Notes under the pieces: model-generated
Databases searched by the model: none
Seen by the model: the letters and a program-made list of their open reading frames with translations, nothing else
What the model was told of the DNA's origin: nothing
Assembly (NCBI RefSeq): GCF_036325985.1
Contig: NZ_JAUHLI010000014.1
Location: 43,607 to 107,606, forward strand
Source of the DNA: Alkalimonas cellulosilytica
Lineage (GTDB): Bacteria > Pseudomonadota > Gammaproteobacteria > Enterobacterales > Alteromonadaceae
Reading direction: 5' to 3'
DNA length: 64,000 bases
Position numbers and translations under genes: made by a program
Shown: one piece after another, positions 8,364-17,111 of the stretch
How positions within the stretch are numbered: the stretch's first letter is position 1
Layout of the letters: each line of letters opens with the position of its first letter

Positions 8364-10496
8364 TTATTGCGCTGGATGGCCCAGGCCCTGATGCATCGAA
8401 TTCAGGATGGCGCCGTTATCGGCATCAATCTCCCAGGCGAAAATGCCGCCCAGCTGATGCTGCAGAATGTAACTGCCTTTTTCCCTCACCGAGCGCTTAG
8501 TATCCAGACTGATCAGGGTATTGGTGGCAGGGTTCCAGACATAGCTGGCCTTGGCTTCATCGTCCCAGCCGACGGTAAAGCCGTTGATGCCACTGGCTTC
8601 AGGCCCGCCCATAAAGTCGGCTTCAATGGCTTTGTAATCCATGATGCCGCGCTCCCAGCCACCGGTAATGCCATCGCCGCCAATGCCGGTAAAGGGGTTG
8701 CCAGCCACTACGCCACTGACGTTGGTCCAGCCGCGGCCATACATGGCAACACCGAGCGCAATTTTCTCTGCCGGTACGCTACGGTTCAGTAGGTACTGCA
8801 CCGCTTCGTGGGCAGAAAATCCGGTGATGGGGGAGTTGTCGGATGGGTACAGGCCGGTCATGTGGCCCAGGGTACCGCTCCAGGCGCCGTAGTAGTCGTA
8901 GGTCATCAGATTGATGAAATCCATGTACGGGTGCGCATCTTCCCAATCGACCACACTGAGTTTTTCTACCCCGCCACTCATAGCCGCTGCCAGCTCGTAC
9001 TCACGGCCGGTTTCCAGGCTGAGTGCATCCAGGGCTTCACGCAGCTCGCGCATCAAAATGGCAAAGCCGGCCCCGTCTTGTGGGCTGCCGAGTTCAGGCA
9101 AAGCGCCACCGCCACCAGGGAATTCCCAGTCGATGTCAATACCATCGAAGAAGTCGTAGGTGCGGATAAAGTCGATCATCGACTCGATAAAGACGGCTCT
9201 GGCGGCTGGATCCACCCCGATGTCGTACAGCGGATCAGACAGGGTCCAGCCACCCACCGATGGCAGAATTTTCACCTCAGGGTGCGCCCGTTTTAGCCGG
9301 TACAACTCGGCAAAAATACCGCGGATGGGCTGATCCCAGCGATCGCCCGGGTAGGATTTTTCCAGCGCGGCAAATTTGTCGTGCACTACCACACTGTAAT
9401 CGGGCTTGCCCTGACACTGGGCATTTAAGGCGGCATAGCCCTCCGGGTTGGCCTGGCGCAACGACTCGTTCGGGCCACAGACCGGAATAAATCCATAGTA
9501 AATATGGGTCAGGTTTTCTGCCGGGATATCGGCCACATGGTAATTGCGACCGTAGATGCCCCATTCCACGAAGTAGGCGGCCACTTTTTTGCCGCTGGTG
9601 TTCTGGTAGCTGCGGTTGCGCTCTTTCAGTGGGTGTGGCCAGTAGGTCATGTCCAGATCGGTCCAGGGATCAAAATCCGGATTGGTGCCACCTCCACCGC
9701 CGCCACCTGAGCCTGCGGAGACGGTCACAGTGGTTGCATCACTGTCGGTGCAGAGCAGGGCGGAGCTGCTTTGCTGGCAGAGGCTGACCTTGTAGTGGTA
9801 CTGACCGGTTTGGCCGACATTTACCTGCACACTGCCACTTTGTGCCTGCTGGCCATTGGGCGTCAGTGCAGCGCTGTGGATCACCGTATCATCCTGCTTT
9901 AATTGCCACAGATTGCCGTTATTGCCCCACCACATATTCCAGCTGATGGTAAAGCTGGCGTTACCATTGGTCAGGGATTGATTGCTATCCAGCCAGGCAA
10001 TCACTGGTTTGGCGGGAGCCGCTGGATTCACGGGTTCAGGTTCGACCGGGTCTACTGGATCAACTGGATCTACCGGGTCTACTGGATCGACTGGGTCAAC
10101 TGGATCCGAACCGCCACTGCCACTGACCTGAATGGTGGTGATGCCACTGGGCTGACAGTTTTCGGTACCGTCAGTGACCAGACAGAGTTGCACTTGCAAC
10201 TGGTAGCTACCGGGCTGGGTGAGCGTCAGGTTGGCCTGGCCGCTTTGTGCTTGTTGACCATTAGGAGTTAACGCTGCACTGTAGACAGCGCTGTCATTTT
10301 GTAACAAAACCCACTTATTACCGTTGGTGCCCCACCACATATCCCATTGCACCGGGATGGTAACAGCGCCATTTTGCAGTTCGAACTGGCTTGGCATCCA
10401 GCTGATGTTGGGGGGGCCAGGTGTGCTGGCAAAAGCTGAGCTGCTGACAAACAGCAGCGAACTGGCCAGACAAAGCTGACTGATACGATCTTGCAT
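8364..10496 (-). CDS. GH18 chitinase with two N-terminal ChiA-type Ig-like domains
   Basis: A 710-residue secreted chitinase. The signal peptide (about 1-23) is followed by two homologous beta domains of the ChiA N-terminal type (about 27-125 and 160-255, both with W-x-MWWG-x-NG and AALTPNGQQAQSG). They are separated by a linker with about six DPV units. The GH18 catalytic domain fills the C-terminal half, with FFDGIDIDWEFPGG and catalytic Glu458. There is no C-terminal CBM5/12. The start at 10496 has an ideal GGAGGA ribosome site. It is the first gene of the operon, about 130 bases downstream of a promoter overlapped by a LacI-type palindrome, so it is probably induced by chitin breakdown products. 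Confidence 0.95.
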   Translation of the reverse strand: MQDRISQLCLASSLLFVSSSAFASTPGPPNISWMPSQFELQNGAVTIPVQWDMWWGTNGNKWVLLQNDSAVYSAALTPNGQQAQSGQANLTLTQPGSYQLQVQLCLVTDGTENCQPSGITTIQVSGSGGSDPVDPVDPVDPVDPVDPVDPVEPEPVNPAAPAKPVIAWLDSNQSLTNGNASFTISWNMWWGNNGNLWQLKQDDTVIHSAALTPNGQQAQSGSVQVNVGQTGQYHYKVSLCQQSSSALLCTDSDATTVTVSAGSGGGGGGGTNPDFDPWTDLDMTYWPHPLKERNRSYQNTSGKKVAAYFVEWGIYGRNYHVADIPAENLTHIYYGFIPVCGPNESLRQANPEGYAALNAQCQGKPDYSVVVHDKFAALEKSYPGDRWDQPIRGIFAELYRLKRAHPEVKILPSVGGWTLSDPLYDIGVDPAARAVFIESMIDFIRTYDFFDGIDIDWEFPGGGGALPELGSPQDGAGFAILMRELREALDALSLETGREYELAAAMSGGVEKLSVVDWEDAHPYMDFINLMTYDYYGAWSGTLGHMTGLYPSDNSPITGFSAHEAVQYLLNRSVPAEKIALGVAMYGRGWTNVSGVVAGNPFTGIGGDGITGGWERGIMDYKAIEADFMGGPEASGINGFTVGWDDEAKASYVWNPATNTLISLDTKRSVREKGSYILQHQLGGIFAWEIDADNGAILNSMHQGLGHPAQ

Positions 10497-10645
10497 GGTG
10501 TCCTCCAAAAGAGAGTTTTTTATTGTTATCACTACCCTGAGGCAGTTCGGTATCAACATGCTGTAACGAGTGTCTGCCTGACGGACGGCTCCCTGTTGCT
10601 TGCTGTGTTGCTCCGTATGGCATGTCGTACTAACTATTTATTAAA

Positions 10646-10659
10646 TGACAGCGTTGTCA
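10646..10659. promoter_or_regulatory. LacI-family (NagR-like) operator overlapping the chitin operon -35 box
   Basis: TGACAGCGTTGTCA is a dyad with the central CG typical of LacI-family operators. It resembles the NagR operator described for chitin and N-acetylglucosamine regulons of gammaproteobacteria. Read on the minus strand, the site includes a perfect TTGACA -35 hexamer, followed at normal distance by an AT-rich -10 region, so a bound repressor would block the promoter. The assignment to NagR is an inference; the regulator gene is not in this window. Confidence 0.65.
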
Positions 10660-10734
10660 AATGATAAAGTTCTGATAACATGCTAAGTGTCTGAAATGGA
10701 ATTATAAAAATTTACGATGAAGTGGCAGGAAAAT

Positions 10735-10764
10735 TTACAGTGCCAGCATAGGCTGACACTGTAA
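10735..10764 (-). terminator. Terminator of the DUF3300 gene
   Basis: An 8-bp stem TTACAGTG/CACTGTAA extended by CAGC/GCTG after one mismatch, followed on the minus strand by AATTTTCC. It lies just after the stop codon at 10772. Confidence 0.6.
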
Positions 10765-10771
10765 CAGGGAC

Positions 10772-12391
10772 TTAATCAATCTGCCGTTGCCGGCGTTCAC
10801 TGCTGCGGCTGCTGCGCTCAGCAGCTTGGGGCCGTGGGGAGGCCGAGCGCTCAACCCGTTGCGGCCGTTGTGCCGGGGCAGTGCTTTGAACCCGGTTGGG
10901 CGAGCTTGGCTGCGACTGTACCCTGGGTTGTGCCTGCACAGGGCTTTGGCTGCGGATCGCTTCGACCGGCCGCTGCGCTCTTTGTTGCGGTTGAGTGCTT
11001 TGACGGATTGGTTCCGGTTGTGGCATGGCCTGCTGCTCTAGCTGGCGATTCGGCCGGATAGGAGCTTGCTGTTCATGGCTTCTGGTCTGAACGCGTTGCT
11101 GCATGGCCGGTTGACGGCTTGGCACGGCTTGGCTCTGCTGCACCTCACGGGCACCCCGGTATTCTGAGGCACGCTGCCGCTGTTCACGAACCGGATTGGC
11201 CGTTGCACTGTCCGCGGACATGCGGCGTTCTGGCCGTTCTGTCTGCTGCTGGCGTTGCTGTAGATTGGCAGAACGCTCATGGGTAGCGTGCTGACGTTGT
11301 TGCAGCTGTTCCCGGCGTTGCTGCAGATTGGACTCCTGGCGCTGTGGCGCTGCATCTGCCCGCAGGCTCCGTGAGCCTTCGCTGCGACCTCTCCAGTCTC
11401 GCTCTTGACGCTGCCCTTGCTCCGTTCTTTCCTGGCTACGAGCGTGCTGGCGGAAACTTGTGCTGTAATCACCACTCGGTTGTGCACGCGGGCGGCGCCA
11501 CTCGCGGGCCGGACCACGTTCTTCCCGGGTATAGCTTCTGGGGCGAGGGTCGTACTGACGGCTCAGGGCTTCACGACGATAGACCACACCACGGCGATGC
11601 ACCGGATTGTGTTGCCAACGTTTTCCATGGTGCACATGCACCACCCGGGTCGGGTAATAGCGTGGTGGATGATAAAAGTGATGATGGTTCACGATCACAT
11701 GGCGATGGTGCCAGTGAAAACCGCTGAAGTAAAAGCGTGGCGTGACCCGGTAATAAGGCCCCCAATAGAAAGCACTGTGGGTATAGTAAGCGCCTGGATA
11801 ATGCCAGTAGTAAGGCTGATGATGCGGCCACCACCAATCCCCATACACCACCCGGGTGTTGTAGTAGGGGACATAGACGACTTCACGCTGACGCGGCTCA
11901 ATGATAATCACATCCTGCTCACGTTGCACCACAATGTGTTCGACTTCATCAAAGGCGCCATGGGCGTAGGCGCGTTCACGCAGCTGCTGTATGCTCTGCA
12001 TCACCCAGGTTTCATCGGTTAAAAAAGCTTCGCCTAATTGCTCCAGCCAATCCAGATCGTCGCTCATGCGCTCCAACAAATCCGGAAATGCCACCAGCGC
12101 TTTGACACTGGGATCCCAGGGTTGCTGCTCGACTTGCTGCAAGGCGGTTTCTGCATCCAGTTCCGGATGCTGCGCAACCCAGCGGGCGGCCTGTACTACT
12201 TCCAGCGGGTAGGTAGAGGCAATCAGCACATGGCTGAGGATGCTGTCCGGATACAGAGCTATCGGTGCCAGCACCTGATCCAGTTGCGCCTGCTCAAAGG
12301 ACTCATCCTGAGCGCTGGCTGGCAGACTTAACAGCAAAGCACAAAGTGCCAGCGGTAGCCACCGTTTAAAGGTATGGACTAAGTCAGACAT
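10772..12391 (-). CDS. DUF3300 family secreted protein with Gln/Arg-rich tail
   Basis: A 539-residue protein with a signal peptide (about 1-27, ending PASAQ) and an N-terminal DUF3300 domain (about 30-215; LAPIALYPDSILSHVL, AALQQVEQQPWDPSVKALVAFP). A Tyr/Trp/His-rich segment follows (about 215-290). The rest is a long low-complexity tail very rich in Gln, Arg, Ser and Pro, probably disordered. The start at 12391 follows AGGAGGA. The function of DUF3300 is not established. The basic tail could bind nucleic acid or acidic polysaccharide, but that is speculation. It forms a single-gene unit with its own terminator. Confidence 0.85.
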   Translation of the reverse strand: MSDLVHTFKRWLPLALCALLLSLPASAQDESFEQAQLDQVLAPIALYPDSILSHVLIASTYPLEVVQAARWVAQHPELDAETALQQVEQQPWDPSVKALVAFPDLLERMSDDLDWLEQLGEAFLTDETWVMQSIQQLRERAYAHGAFDEVEHIVVQREQDVIIIEPRQREVVYVPYYNTRVVYGDWWWPHHQPYYWHYPGAYYTHSAFYWGPYYRVTPRFYFSGFHWHHRHVIVNHHHFYHPPRYYPTRVVHVHHGKRWQHNPVHRRGVVYRREALSRQYDPRPRSYTREERGPAREWRRPRAQPSGDYSTSFRQHARSQERTEQGQRQERDWRGRSEGSRSLRADAAPQRQESNLQQRREQLQQRQHATHERSANLQQRQQQTERPERRMSADSATANPVREQRQRASEYRGAREVQQSQAVPSRQPAMQQRVQTRSHEQQAPIRPNRQLEQQAMPQPEPIRQSTQPQQRAQRPVEAIRSQSPVQAQPRVQSQPSSPNRVQSTAPAQRPQRVERSASPRPQAAERSSRSSERRQRQID

Positions 12392-12542
12392 GGGTGTCCT
12401 CCTGTACTCGCCATTGCCAGCGGGAATTGACCACGGCAAGCGATCAGTGCAGCGTGAAAGAGTCACGCATTTGACTAATTTATAGACGGTACAAGCTTAA
12501 CTTAACCTGAATTGGCGCACTCTGCCAGTGAACTGGCCGCCA

Positions 12543-14249
12543 TCACCCCATATAGCGTTGTTTCTTATGGGCTTTAATTTTTGTGATATCGACCAGCACC
12601 AGGCCATCCATGCAGTCGGAAAAGTCCGGATCCAGCCCAAAACTTAAAAAATAAGCACCGCCGGCGTCACAGATCTCACTGTATTGCTTGTACAGAGTGG
12701 GGATGTTGAGCCCCATATTGGCCAGCAAATGCTTCAGTTGGCTGAAATCAGCGGCATAGTCGTTGCCACAAAACTGTTGGCGCAACTCTGGCAGCAGTTG
12801 TTCATTCAGTACATAAGGATGGCGCGATACGGCAGGGGATGCCGGGTGCTGAAAGTAAAGATGGTAAAAGTACACCATCAGATCGCGCGCGGCCTGCGGG
12901 TAGCTGTTGGATAAACTGACGGCGCCGTACAGATAACGAATATCCGGTCGCTGTTTCAGGTAGGCGCCGATGCCATACCAGAGGTAATCCAGGCTGCGCT
13001 TGCCCCAGTACTTGGGCTGCACAAAACTTCGGCCCAGTTCAAGCCCGGCGGCCAGGTAGGGCTGCATGCCGCTGGACATTTGAAACAGCGCATCGCAGTA
13101 CAAGCCCGCTTGCCCATGCTTAGCAATAACCGCCGCTGTATCGGCAAAACGATAGCTGCCAACGATATCCAGCTCTTTTGGATCCCACAGGATTAAATGT
13201 TGATACCAGCTATCGAATGGATCGATATCGCGCCGTTTACCACTGCCTTCCCCTACGGCCCGAAAAGCCACTTCACGTAAACGACCAATTTCACGCAGGA
13301 TGGGGGAGCTGCCCTGATGCTGATACAAATAGATTTGCTTGTGATCGGCGGTTTCGCCCAATAACTGGCACGCTTCCACCGCCTTTTTCAACACTTTACG
13401 ATCTTCTGGCAAGGCAATGCCGCTTTGGGTTTTAAACAGCCGGGCTTTGTCGGTGCCAATCCGATACAAGTGCTTTTTAAATAGTTTGGCTCTGGCCTGA
13501 GGCTCCAGCGCCAGGCTGGAGAAGCTTTCAAACGGAATCAGTTCACCGATACGAATTTGCAGCTGCTTTTGGCGTTGACGAAACATTTCACGGACCAGCA
13601 GCATGGTGGCCAGCGGTTTGTACAACATGGAAGCCAGATAAAACTGCCAGGAATTGCGCCCTTGCAGATGGATGGGCAGCACCGGAGCCTTGGCCTGGGT
13701 AGCAAAGCGCAGAAAGCCATGGTGCCAGCGACCATCGCGAATACCATTGGGCTTTAGCCGGGACACTTCACCGGCCGGAAAAATAATCAAGGCGCCTTCT
13801 TGCTGCAAATGCTGTGCGATGTTATCCAGCAGCTCACGGCGGGTTTTACCTTGCATGGCATCAACCGGAAATAGTAAGGAGTGTAAGGGAGGCAAGGCCA
13901 TCAGCATTTGGTTGGCGACAATTTTTACATCGGGTCGGATCTCGCTGATGAGTTTGATCAGTGCCAGCCCATCCAGCGAACCAATCGGATGATTGGCAAT
14001 GATAACTACCCGGCCATCGCTTGGGATCCGCTCCAGCTCTTGTTCACGAACCGTGGTTTGAAACTGAAAATACTCCAGCACTTGTTCGACAAAATCCAGC
14101 CCTTGCAGATGGGGGTAGGTCTTTGCAAACTGCATGAAATCTTTTTCATGCAGCAGTTGGCGTAGCAGCCAGGTCATGAATTTTTTTAACTGTGGCTTAT
14201 TTTCAAGCTGCGGGGCTTGTTGTTGCAGCATGAGCTCAACATTCAACAT
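12543..14249 (-). CDS. Bifunctional acyltransferase, OlsF-like (LPLAT plus GNAT-type halves)
   Basis: 568 residues in two halves. The N-terminal half (about 80-270) is a lysophospholipid acyltransferase domain of the hemolysin/OlsA type, with NHPIGSLDG as the catalytic His-Asp motif and FPAGEVSR as a second conserved block. The C-terminal half (about 310-540) is an acyl-transferring GNAT-like domain of the OlsB/hemolysin family. This architecture matches OlsF, which makes ornithine lipids in both acylation steps. A related glycine- or other amino-acid-lipid product is possible. Membrane-associated. It lies 86 bases after a metallophosphoesterase gene and may be cotranscribed with it. Confidence 0.75.
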   Translation of the reverse strand: MLNVELMLQQQAPQLENKPQLKKFMTWLLRQLLHEKDFMQFAKTYPHLQGLDFVEQVLEYFQFQTTVREQELERIPSDGRVVIIANHPIGSLDGLALIKLISEIRPDVKIVANQMLMALPPLHSLLFPVDAMQGKTRRELLDNIAQHLQQEGALIIFPAGEVSRLKPNGIRDGRWHHGFLRFATQAKAPVLPIHLQGRNSWQFYLASMLYKPLATMLLVREMFRQRQKQLQIRIGELIPFESFSSLALEPQARAKLFKKHLYRIGTDKARLFKTQSGIALPEDRKVLKKAVEACQLLGETADHKQIYLYQHQGSSPILREIGRLREVAFRAVGEGSGKRRDIDPFDSWYQHLILWDPKELDIVGSYRFADTAAVIAKHGQAGLYCDALFQMSSGMQPYLAAGLELGRSFVQPKYWGKRSLDYLWYGIGAYLKQRPDIRYLYGAVSLSNSYPQAARDLMVYFYHLYFQHPASPAVSRHPYVLNEQLLPELRQQFCGNDYAADFSQLKHLLANMGLNIPTLYKQYSEICDAGGAYFLSFGLDPDFSDCMDGLVLVDITKIKAHKKQRYMG

Positions 14250-14334
14250 GGAACTGCTCCCTACCGGTTTGGCTGTTTCAGGCTAACGCAGCGGTATGGC
14301 AGTTTGATGGCGATTTTATGACCTTTCTGTGACC

Positions 14335-15135
14335 TCAGGCGACTTTGGACAAGCTGGTGACATTTGTTTTGGTTGGCTCTGGCCAGACGGACAACTGTTG
14401 GTAAGTTTCAGCGCAATGATAGAGCGCCAGGCTGCCATCTCTGGTTTCCACCAAAGCCGTACAACTGTCAATCCAGTCGCCATCGTTGCAGTAGAGGATC
14501 CCATCTTGCAGGGTAATTTCCGGGTGATGAATATGGCCGCAGACGATGCCATCGTAACCACCGCGCTTGGCACGCTGCACGGCAGCATCCCGGTAGCGGG
14601 CTATGGCCTGACGAGCGCCGGGGACTTTGCTCTTAATATAAGCCGACAAGCTGAAATAGGGCTGGCCTAAGGTGCGGCGAAAGCGTTGATTCCAGCGGTT
14701 TAGGAACAGCAATAAATCGTACAGATGATCGCCCAGCCGGCGGTGCCAGTGCGCCAGTTGCACATGCTTGTCAAATTCATCGCCGTGCAGCAGCAATAAA
14801 CGCTGACCCGAGTGGGTAATATGCTGGCTGCGTAATTGCACTTGAATGGCACCGAAATTCTTACCGGCGTAGAGCCGAAAAGCTTCGTCGTGATTGCCAG
14901 GCACATAAATGATTTCAGTGCCTTGTTCTGCCATTTTCAGCAGTTGCCGTACTACCTGGTTTTGTTGAACTTTCCAGAACACCTGGCGCTGCATGGCCCA
15001 TAAGTCGACAATATCCCCCAGCAGATAAATTTTATCGACCTGACAATGTTTCAGGAAATTCAGCAGATAGCCTGCCTGACAGTTTTTACAGCCCAAATGA
15101 ATATCGGATAAAAACAAGGTTCGGCAGTTCAGCAT
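14335..15135 (-). CDS. LpxH-like metallophosphoesterase (UDP-2,3-diacylglucosamine hydrolase family)
   Basis: A 266-residue calcineurin-fold phosphoesterase. Metal-binding motifs are complete and in order: LFLSDIHLG at the N-terminus, LGDIVDLW, GNHDE, HGDEFD and CGHIHHPE. It resembles the UDP-2,3-diacylglucosamine diphosphatase-like group (LpxH relatives) rather than a typical LpxH, so the substrate is open. I chose the start at 15135 because the longer frame would run into the divergent ghrA gene and homologues begin close to the first motif. Its neighbour encodes a lipid acyltransferase, which suggests a shared role in envelope lipid metabolism. Confidence 0.8.
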   Translation of the reverse strand: MLNCRTLFLSDIHLGCKNCQAGYLLNFLKHCQVDKIYLLGDIVDLWAMQRQVFWKVQQNQVVRQLLKMAEQGTEIIYVPGNHDEAFRLYAGKNFGAIQVQLRSQHITHSGQRLLLLHGDEFDKHVQLAHWHRRLGDHLYDLLLFLNRWNQRFRRTLGQPYFSLSAYIKSKVPGARQAIARYRDAAVQRAKRGGYDGIVCGHIHHPEITLQDGILYCNDGDWIDSCTALVETRDGSLALYHCAETYQQLSVWPEPTKTNVTSLSKVA

Positions 15136-15234
15136 CGGTAGGCACCATGGTATCTTAACGATGCGGTCAGCTTGCCGATGCATTGCGTCAGTCGGGTGAC
15201 AGTGTCCTGAAACTTTTATGACAGTGAGCTTTTT

Positions 15235-16155
15235 ATGTCGATAGCTTTGGTGATCCCAGACCGGGATCTGAGCCGTTTGGTTGCTGCCCTTCAGCAACAC
15301 TTGCCTGAGGCCGTCATTGAGCAATGGCCGGATATAAAGCAGCCTGAGCAGGTCGAGTTTGCCGTGGTATGGAAACAACCTGCCGGCAGTTTGCGGCATT
15401 TCTCGGCGCTTAAAGCGATTCAAAGCTATGGTGCCGGAGTGGACTCCATTTTACGCGATCCGCAGTTACCAGCTTTACCGATCAGTCGGATTGTTGATCC
15501 GATGCTTGCTACCGCGATGGTGCGTTATCTGGATACCGTGGTACGTATGTATCAGCTTCGGTTGGATCAATTTGCGCGCCAACAGCAATTGGCGCAGTGG
15601 CGGCCAAAAGGACCTCGTAAGCTGAATAGCATTGCTGTGCTTGGTTTGGGCGAACTCGGTCAGGCTGCGGCTGCCCATTTTGTTGGCGAAGGGTTCAGCG
15701 TAACGGGCTGGTCCAGAACCTTGAAGCAATTGCCTGGCGTGCAGTGTTTTGCCGGGATAGATGGCTTTTCGGCAGCAGTGGCTGAGGCGGATCTGGTGAT
15801 CTGCTTATTGCCTTTGACTTCAGCAACCGAAGGGTTACTGAATGAGCAGCAGTTGGCTCTTTTTAAAACAGGCGCCATTTTGATCAATGTGGCCCGAGGG
15901 GCTATTGTTGATGATCGCGCCTTACTGGCCGCATTGGATAGTGAGCAATTAGCCGCTGCCTGCCTGGATGTCTTTAGCCAGGAACCTTTGCCAGCGGCCC
16001 ATCCTTTTTGGGCGCACCCCAAAGTGACGGTCACACCACATATTTCTGCTGTGACCAATATCGACACCGCGGCCCGGCAGATTGCTGAGAACTATCGGCG
16101 AAGCCAGCACGGCCAGGCTTTGTTGCATCCGGTCGATGTAGGCCAGCAATATTGA
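15235..16155 (+). CDS. ghrA: Glyoxylate/hydroxypyruvate reductase A
   Basis: A 306-residue D-2-hydroxyacid dehydrogenase of the GhrA group, reducing glyoxylate and hydroxypyruvate with NAD(P)H in the cytoplasm. The nucleotide-binding motif is VLGLGELGQ (about residue 135). The catalytic Arg is in INVARGA, the Glu in FSQEPLP and the His in TPHISAVT, all near the C-terminal hinge. The start follows a GAGC purine tract and lies 99 bases from the divergent phosphoesterase gene. The length and absence of extra domains match E. coli GhrA. Confidence 0.9.
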   Translation: MSIALVIPDRDLSRLVAALQQHLPEAVIEQWPDIKQPEQVEFAVVWKQPAGSLRHFSALKAIQSYGAGVDSILRDPQLPALPISRIVDPMLATAMVRYLDTVVRMYQLRLDQFARQQQLAQWRPKGPRKLNSIAVLGLGELGQAAAAHFVGEGFSVTGWSRTLKQLPGVQCFAGIDGFSAAVAEADLVICLLPLTSATEGLLNEQQLALFKTGAILINVARGAIVDDRALLAALDSEQLAAACLDVFSQEPLPAAHPFWAHPKVTVTPHISAVTNIDTAARQIAENYRRSQHGQALLHPVDVGQQY

Positions 16156-16187
16156 ATTTATCTGGCAACTGTATAAAAACACACCTG

Positions 16188-16216
16188 TTGTAAATAAACT
16201 ACAAGTTGTCTACACT
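16188..16216 (+). promoter_or_regulatory. Promoter of the 37-residue peptide gene
   Basis: TTGTAA at 16188 and TACACT at 16211 are separated by 17 bases, about 70 bases before the small gene's start codon. Confidence 0.5.
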
Positions 16217-16285
16217 AAGCCACAGCTTAAAAAGTTAAGCTAACTTGCTCACAACAATAAAAAATTAAGCGCTGAGGTAATTTTT

Positions 16286-16399
16286 ATGAGTAAAGCGTCC
16301 AGTCGTGGTTTTGGCTTTACCGCAATTGTCATTGTTGTATGCCTGATGGCACTATCAGCATTTTTGACAAAAGCTGAAGCCTGCTGCTTCCTTTGTTGA
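16286..16399 (+). CDS. 37-residue small membrane or secreted protein with CCxxC C-terminus
   Basis: A short gene: a basic start (MSKASSRG), one hydrophobic segment (about residues 9-26, FTAIVIVVCLMALSAF), then KAEACCFLC at the C-terminus. It has its own promoter, a GAGG ribosome site nine bases upstream of the ATG, and a strong terminator just downstream, which together argue for a real gene. The protein could be a single-pass membrane peptide. Alternatively it is a precursor cleaved near KAEA that releases a tiny Cys-rich tail. No family was recognised and the function is unknown. Confidence 0.6.
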   Translation: MSKASSRGFGFTAIVIVVCLMALSAFLTKAEACCFLC

Positions 16400-16429
16400 A
16401 GCCAGGAATGGATGGTTAAGGATGATCGA

Positions 16430-16458
16430 AAAAACCCCGAATTTCGGGGTTTTCCTTT
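16430..16458. terminator. Bidirectional terminator between the small peptide gene and smrA
   Basis: AAAACCCCGAAA pairs with TTTCGGGGTTTT, with T-runs on both strands. It serves the plus-strand peptide gene and the minus-strand smrA. Confidence 0.85.
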
Positions 16459-16470
16459 TTAATCAAGTCA

Positions 16471-17052
16471 TTAAATTCGTTTGCTGTGGCGTTCTCTGTT
16501 GTCACGCTTTTGCTGTTGGTTCTTTTGTAGCAGCACATAACTGGCGGCGTAGCCGCCATGATGGCGCTGTGCGGTGTGGCAAGCCAATACTTCCGGGATC
16601 TGACTGAGCCATTTGGCGCAATAACTTTTTAAAATGGCGGGGTGCGGTTTACTCTGACGTCCCATGCCATGATGGATCAGTAAGGTGCGAATACCGCGTT
16701 GATGACAATCCTGAATAAAATCGAACAGTTGTTTGCGTGCGACCTGAAGATTTTTACCCAGTAAGTTCAAGGTCGCATCCAGCTGGTACTTGCCAAGACG
16801 CAGGTTACGGTAGACACCTTCTTGTACCCCATCTTTTTTGTAGGCAATCAGATCGTCTGGCTTGATCAGATCCACGTACTCCATGCTCAGGTAGTTGGGA
16901 TCAAACTCCATCTCTTGTTCGGCAGCCTCGCGCCTGGCCAGTTGCGCCAATGACGGCTGGAACTCTCCAGTTTCCGGTACGATTTCATCATGCTGCAAAG
17001 GCCGGACACCGGCCATTTCTTTCAGGAAGTCATCCAACTCATCTGTTGACAC
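16471..17052 (-). CDS. smrA: Smr-domain DNA endonuclease SmrA
   Basis: A 193-residue protein of the SmrA (YdaL) group. The N-terminal 80 residues are acidic and variable (DDFLKEMAGVRPL). A YRNLRLGKYQ linker is followed by a C-terminal Smr domain (about 90-175) with the hallmark LLIHHGMGRQSK loop and a conserved AQRHHGGYA end. Smr domains of this group nick DNA or RNA; the cellular role is poorly defined. It is encoded opposite the small peptide gene with which it shares a terminator. Confidence 0.85.
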   Translation of the reverse strand: MSTDELDDFLKEMAGVRPLQHDEIVPETGEFQPSLAQLARREAAEQEMEFDPNYLSMEYVDLIKPDDLIAYKKDGVQEGVYRNLRLGKYQLDATLNLLGKNLQVARKQLFDFIQDCHQRGIRTLLIHHGMGRQSKPHPAILKSYCAKWLSQIPEVLACHTAQRHHGGYAASYVLLQKNQQQKRDNRERHSKRI

Positions 17053-17111
17053 TGCTCAGCCCGATTATTCAGTTTCCGATGCATGGATTATACGCGGTTC
17101 AGCAGCTGACG

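Noticed and set aside
11405..12022. Plus-strand open frame of 205 codons opposite the DUF3300 gene
   Set aside because: The DUF3300 frame has a signal peptide, an ideal ribosome site and known domain; the opposite frame has none.
15136..15423. N-terminal extension of the metallophosphoesterase gene
   Set aside because: It would overlap the divergent ghrA start and precede the conserved N-terminus of the family.
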